From: Bacteroidota bacterium
GTDB lineage: Bacteria; Bacteroidota; Bacteroidia; Chitinophagales; UBA8649
Assembly (NCBI GenBank): GCA_003447535.1
Contig: DLYY01000225.1
Coordinates: 1 to 7,736, forward strand
Length of the DNA stretch: 7,736 nt
Reading direction: 5' to 3'
Below are positions 5,322-7,736 of this stretch, piece after piece. Numbering within the stretch: position 1 is the stretch's first letter; each line of letters begins with the position of its first letter. The notes under the pieces are model-generated. The model did no database searches, was not told the DNA's origin, and saw only the letters and a program-made list of their open reading frames with translations. Made by a program: the position numbers and the translations under genes.

Positions 5322-6866
5322 ATGCAAAGCGTATCCCTGACATCAAAAACCTTTCGGCAGTTTTTCTTTTTCTTATTTCTGAGTTTAGGCACCTCGACCT
5401 ATGCTCAAGTCTTTGAGCCTATGATGGATTCTTCCGCCAATATTCTTGAAGAAGACACCGTCCACAAGCTATCCGCTAAAGAAGGTCAAATAGCTCAAGA
5501 CAACTTAAGAAAAGACAGTATAGTTATGCTTGGCGAGGAACGTACTTTTTTAATACTCCTTAAACAAGAAAGTAATCAAGCTGATTCATCGATGCGTGAG
5601 GCCATGATAGCCTATATCGATGAACTAATACGCAGAATTGATCAAAAAATTCACATGCTAGAAGATCAAATCGTTTGGAAAGATGCTTATGATATTGCAG
5701 TGATTCTTCCCTTTCAAAGCGATGTAATGCCAGCTGCCTTAGGGCAGTGGAAAGTTGAAATCGGAAAGGTTGTGCCCAATGCGGCCAAGCTTACAATGCC
5801 TAAAGAACTGTTTCAAAACTATGATTTATATGACGGTATAATATCTTACATCAGTTACCGATCCGACACCTCCATTCAACTTAATCTCAGTGTTTGGGAC
5901 AACCTAAACTCAGTCGATAGCAATCAAGCAATATTAAGCCTCTTGGAGCAAAATCCTCCAGATTTTATTATTGGACCTGGTTTTGGGCGTAAGTCTAATT
6001 CTATGCTCCGGGCTACCTTGGCTTTTGCCAAAGAAAACGGCGCAGCAGTATTCGATCCGGGATGCACGAAACTCGACACCTCGATGCTTAATGGCAACTA
6101 TATCGGATATCAACCCAGTTACCTCGAAACCTTCTACTCGAGCTTAGAAGTGGCTGCCAGAAAAGATAGCTCAGCCTACATTATCGTTTTTCAACCGGAT
6201 ACCAATCCACAATACAACAAGTTATTGGCTGATATGGAAGCGGCTGTGTATGCATTCAATGAGCGCTTCAATACTACATTTACGCCTGTCACTTACGGCC
6301 TCCTTAAAGGTGAAACCCTATCCTCCCTAAAGTCTAAATGCTTGGTATCAGGAAGAAAATCATTTATCCACTATCCTACAAAAAGCGATCAACTCATCGT
6401 GCGGTTTTATGAACTTTTGTCGCCAATAATTAAAAACACTTCAAGCGCTACGGCAGTAGGATTAGAAGAGTGGTTGGACACAAGACAATTGGAGTATCAC
6501 AAGGTATTAAAGACCAACCTTATAATCCCGAGCTATGAGCGCAAGGAGATGACATGCCTACCCCGAGAAAGCATTTATCAGGTTCGGCAAGCAACCAATC
6601 TCAATCCAAGCGAAAGCTTCAAACTAGGTTATGAGATTATGACCTCTATTGATCAAGGAATTCGACAAGGGGGGAGGGCATTTCTATCGATGGCAGAAGA
6701 TAGCCTCACTATCAATCCATGCGACACTGCAGTGAGCAGTATCCACTTCATGCAGGTTCCATTTTTTTCAAGTTATCCAGTATTTGATCAGCCAGCATAC
6801 TGGCAATCCTATGGTATCCAATGGATGAAACTCGTGGGAATAGAGGCCGTACCTTATCTCGACTAA
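5322..6866 (+). CDS. Exported type-I periplasmic-binding-protein-like protein encoded next to guaA
   Basis: Starting at ATG 5322 gives 514 residues with a normal signal peptide (MQSVSLTSKTFR, Phe/Leu-rich core, TYA cleaved before Q29). The in-frame ATG at 5289 would add eleven residues and overlap guaA; I reject it because that ATG arises from the conserved GuaA ending E-W-E. Residues about 40-120 are charged and helical. From 123, YDIAVILPF opens a fold typical of type-I periplasmic-binding domains, with DFIIGPGF (214-221) and FKLGYE (433-438) as further landmarks. Such folds resemble ABC-transporter solute binders and the C-terminal domain of LpoA, but no permease is encoded nearby. From memory, many Bacteroidota carry a LysM plus binding-fold protein directly after guaA; this may be that gene with a helical region in place of the LysM domain. 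Ligand and role are unknown. The gap to the next gene is 5 bp. Confidence 0.82.
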   Translation: MQSVSLTSKTFRQFFFFLFLSLGTSTYAQVFEPMMDSSANILEEDTVHKLSAKEGQIAQDNLRKDSIVMLGEERTFLILLKQESNQADSSMREAMIAYIDELIRRIDQKIHMLEDQIVWKDAYDIAVILPFQSDVMPAALGQWKVEIGKVVPNAAKLTMPKELFQNYDLYDGIISYISYRSDTSIQLNLSVWDNLNSVDSNQAILSLLEQNPPDFIIGPGFGRKSNSMLRATLAFAKENGAAVFDPGCTKLDTSMLNGNYIGYQPSYLETFYSSLEVAARKDSSAYIIVFQPDTNPQYNKLLADMEAAVYAFNERFNTTFTPVTYGLLKGETLSSLKSKCLVSGRKSFIHYPTKSDQLIVRFYELLSPIIKNTSSATAVGLEEWLDTRQLEYHKVLKTNLIIPSYERKEMTCLPRESIYQVRQATNLNPSESFKLGYEIMTSIDQGIRQGGRAFLSMAEDSLTINPCDTAVSSIHFMQVPFFSSYPVFDQPAYWQSYGIQWMKLVGIEAVPYLD

Positions 6867-6871
6867 ACAAT

Positions 6872-7736
6872 ATGCGACTATACCTATTATCTGTACTAAC
6901 TGCTTCTTTTTGTTTCATCAGTAACCCATCAGCTTTTGCCCAGCTTGACTTCCTAGGATTTTATCCGAGTGACGAGGAAAACAATGATATCTGGGGCTAT
7001 GAAGACTCATTGGGAAACCAATATGTATTGCTCGGGCAAAACTCCAAAACGTTGATTCTTGACGTCACCGATCCAAACAATATAATACCCTTGCACAGCA
7101 TACCCGGTGATCGAAGTATTTGGCGGGATATCAAAACTTGGAATGGCTTTGCCTATGTCACGAATGAAGAAGGGGGTGGTCTTGACATCATTGACCTACG
7201 CTACCTCCCCGACTCCATCCATTTTGAACGCTTCACTGCGGATACCCTTGATCTGCAAACCGCCCACAATATCTTTATCGATGAAAAAGGATATGCCTAC
7301 ATTTTTGGAAGTAATCTGTATGTCGGCGGAGTGGACGTATTTAATGTAAACTCCGTTAATCGTTATCAACCCACCTACCTTGGAAGCTATACGGAACAAT
7401 ATGTTCATGACGGATATGTCCGAGGGGATACGATGTATCTTTCTGAGATACTCAATGGGACACAAGCCATTGTCGACAACAGCAACCCGGAAAGTCCCAC
7501 TACCCTAGCCCGCTTCCCCACCTCCTCAAACTTTACCCACCAGTGTTGGCTTGATTCGAGTGGTCAATACTTAGTTACCGTCGATGAGGTTGAGGGCGCC
7601 AATATTGATGTCTATGATGTGAGTGACCTACTGGATGTCAAAGAAACCGATCGCTACCAGCGAAGCGAAGGAAGTGATGTTATTCCTCACAATGCCTTTT
7701 GGCTTGGAGATTACATTGTAGCCTCTCATTACACCG
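6872..7736 (+). CDS. Choice-of-anchor B (LVIVD repeat) family secreted protein, 3' partial
   Basis: An open frame from ATG 6872 runs off the right edge; 288 residues are visible. A signal peptide ends at AFA (23) before Q24. The mature part matches the choice-of-anchor B family, a beta-propeller-like protein of unknown activity: NDIWGY (38-43), LDVTDP (63-68), IWRDIKTW (83-90), GLDIIDL (103-109), AHNIFIDE (131-138), YVHDG (177-181), FTHQCW (221-226), VDEVEGANIDVYDVSD (237-252) and IPHNAF (271-276). Family members often end in a surface sorting tail; that part is outside the window. The start is 5 bp after the preceding stop, so it is almost certainly co-transcribed with the binding-protein-like gene and probably with guaA. 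A physiological link to GMP synthesis is not evident. Confidence 0.92.
   Translation, partial: MRLYLLSVLTASFCFISNPSAFAQLDFLGFYPSDEENNDIWGYEDSLGNQYVLLGQNSKTLILDVTDPNNIIPLHSIPGDRSIWRDIKTWNGFAYVTNEEGGGLDIIDLRYLPDSIHFERFTADTLDLQTAHNIFIDEKGYAYIFGSNLYVGGVDVFNVNSVNRYQPTYLGSYTEQYVHDGYVRGDTMYLSEILNGTQAIVDNSNPESPTTLARFPTSSNFTHQCWLDSSGQYLVTVDEVEGANIDVYDVSDLLDVKETDRYQRSEGSDVIPHNAFWLGDYIVASHYT

Noticed and set aside
7196..7465. Antisense open frame of 89 codons
   Set aside because: It lies wholly opposite the choice-of-anchor B gene, whose plus-strand frame has strong family motifs throughout; the antisense product resembles nothing recognisable.
1..7736. CRISPR array, tRNA, insertion sequence or phage genes
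   Set aside because: No regularly spaced repeats, cloverleaf, transposase, integrase or terminal inverted repeats were seen; the only tandem repeat is the coding 15-bp array at 3182-3234.

Overview
The window looks like chromosomal DNA of a member of the Bacteroidota, probably a marine or environmental Flavobacteriales-type bacterium. The evidence is indirect but consistent. GC content is moderate (low 40s by eye). Genes start without Shine-Dalgarno sequences, behind A/T-rich leaders. Signal peptides end in A-Q or G-Q. A TAnnTTTG-type -7 element precedes guaA. The guanine synthesis gene is followed by an exported periplasmic-binding-protein-like gene, and a choice-of-anchor-B family protein lies at the right end. 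No rRNA, tRNA, CRISPR, insertion sequence, phage or plasmid gene is visible. I see no defence or biosynthetic island, and nothing that amounts to a clearly new multi-gene system.

Layout. (1) Positions 1-939 (+) hold the C-terminal three quarters of a membrane fatty-acid-hydroxylase/sterol-desaturase protein resembling alkylglycerol monooxygenase, cut by the left edge. (2) Positions 986-2643 (+) hold a lipoprotein methionine-R-sulfoxide reductase (msrB) and, 26 bp later, an unrecognised exported coiled-coil protein, probably co-transcribed. (3) Positions 2656-3078 (-) hold a YdiI-like hotdog thioesterase that converges on the previous gene with only 12 bp between stop codons. (4) Positions 3113-3148 hold a strong intrinsic terminator. 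(5) Positions 3169-3627 (-) hold a small lipoprotein with an acidic tyrosine-rich repeat tail. (6) Positions 3628-3768 are a divergent control region with a long inverted repeat and a recognisable guaA promoter. (7) Positions 3769-7736 (+) hold guaA, an exported type-I periplasmic-binding-fold protein, and a choice-of-anchor-B (LVIVD) propeller protein that runs off the right edge. These three are closely spaced and look like one operon.

How the genes fit together. Only guaA is a core metabolic enzyme: it converts XMP to GMP. Most of the others are predicted to act in the envelope: a membrane lipid oxygenase, a lipid-anchored repair enzyme for oxidised methionine, and four further exported proteins. 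The hotdog thioesterase is cytoplasmic and could serve menaquinone synthesis. The points most worth checking are the inverted repeat upstream of guaA, the in-frame 15-bp tandem repeat in the lipoprotein gene, the exported partner of guaA, and a conserved His/Asp-based motif in each successive blade of the last protein.
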